A DNA stretch of 64,000 bases, taken from Pedobacter suwonensis (GTDB lineage: Bacteria; Bacteroidota; Bacteroidia; Sphingobacteriales; Sphingobacteriaceae). Numbering within the stretch: position 1 is the stretch's first letter; each line of letters opens with the position of its first letter. Made by a program: the position numbers and the translations under genes. Below the pieces are notes generated by a model that was not told the origin of the DNA, did not search any database, and saw nothing but the letters and a program-made list of their open reading frames with translations. Below, piece after piece: positions 63,726-64,000 of the stretch. The stretch spans positions 108,490-172,489 of the forward strand of contig NZ_FOJM01000017.1 in NCBI RefSeq assembly GCF_900111825.1, given 5' to 3'.

Positions 63726-64000
63726 ATGAGTGTTTTAAACAAAATTTATCCCAATAGTGCAGGCATTGATATTGGGAGTGAAAAGGTTTATGTTTCTGTA
63801 GAAAACCAGACAGTAAGGAATTTCCGCACTTTTACTTCTTGTTATAGGGAATTGAGTGCCTATCTAAAAGAATGTTCAATAACCCATGTTGCTATGGAAG
63901 CTACGGGAGTTTATTGGATTACCCTTTATGATGTTTTAGAGTCTGATGGTTTTGAGGTTACGCTGGTAAACCCTGCTGACAGCAAGAACCTTCCGGGCAG
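63726..64000 (+). mobile_element. IS110-family transposase, 5' part (runs off the window)
   Basis: The 91 visible residues start MSVLNKIYPNSAGIDIGSEK and contain the DEDD-type RuvC-like motif AGIDIG (first catalytic Asp), then MEATGVYWITLYDVLESDGF (catalytic Glu block) and VNPADSKNLPG. This is the N-terminal DEDD_Tnp_IS110 domain. IS110 transposases are recombinases guided by a bridge RNA and have no inverted terminal repeats. The serine-containing C-terminal domain (Transposase_20) would lie beyond 64000. Whether the copy is intact cannot be told. Confidence 0.92.

Overview
The window is chromosomal DNA from a Bacteroidota bacterium, most probably a Pedobacter-like member of the Sphingobacteriaceae; the genus is an inference. 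The evidence is low-GC DNA, a FecR/ECF-sigma-controlled SusC/SusD pair, a type IX secretion (T9SS) adhesin ending in a CHU_C-type sorting domain, an Alternative Complex III plus aa3-type oxidase operon, LytTR/His_kinase signalling, and occasional TAnnTTTG promoter boxes. There are no tRNA, rRNA or CRISPR features that I can see.

Layout. 1-3.6 kb: end of a receiver-domain protein, a DUF4241 protein, repeat-rich spacer, htpG. 3.7-4.6 kb: small minus-strand operon with a PD-(D/E)XK (HsdR-N-like) protein. 4.9-10.3 kb: a compact peptide-natural-product locus with a LytTR response regulator, three tandem 46-49 codon precursor-like genes found by reading the minus strand, a LytS-type histidine kinase, and a full-length LanB dehydratase. 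The precursors have no cysteine, and no LanC cyclase, protease or exporter is in the window, so the product may be a dehydrated, non-lanthionine peptide. This is the best candidate for an undescribed system here.

10.6-26.4 kb: minus-strand cassette of a 4216-residue repetitive adhesin, a PorP/SprF-like outer-membrane partner and a PorE-like TPR/PD40/OmpA protein. 26.6-29.3 kb: a divergently transcribed STAND-type P-loop NTPase. 29.3-29.9 kb: a tandem pair of about 277-bp dispersed repeats. 30-32.8 kb: OmpA lipoprotein, DUF2461, DUF983 and small membrane proteins.

33-43.1 kb: ECF sigma factor, FecR anti-sigma, SusC, SusD, HExxH lipoprotein and DUF4302 lipoprotein. This is a nutrient-uptake locus without a visible glycosidase and probably serves a peptide or protein substrate. 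43.3-59.8 kb: one long minus-strand respiratory operon, actABCDEF, ctaC, ctaD, ctaA, ctaB, two subunit-III-type genes, subunit IV, a Sco-like protein lacking its copper ligands, and DUF420. Electrons would pass from menaquinol through Alternative Complex III to the oxidase, with haem A made in place.

60-64 kb: a deoxyhypusine-synthase-like enzyme, about 1.1 kb of duplicated REP-like repeats, a BamA/TamA-type barrel, and the 5' end of an IS110-family element whose non-coding left end may encode a bridge RNA and which seems to interrupt a REP-like sequence.
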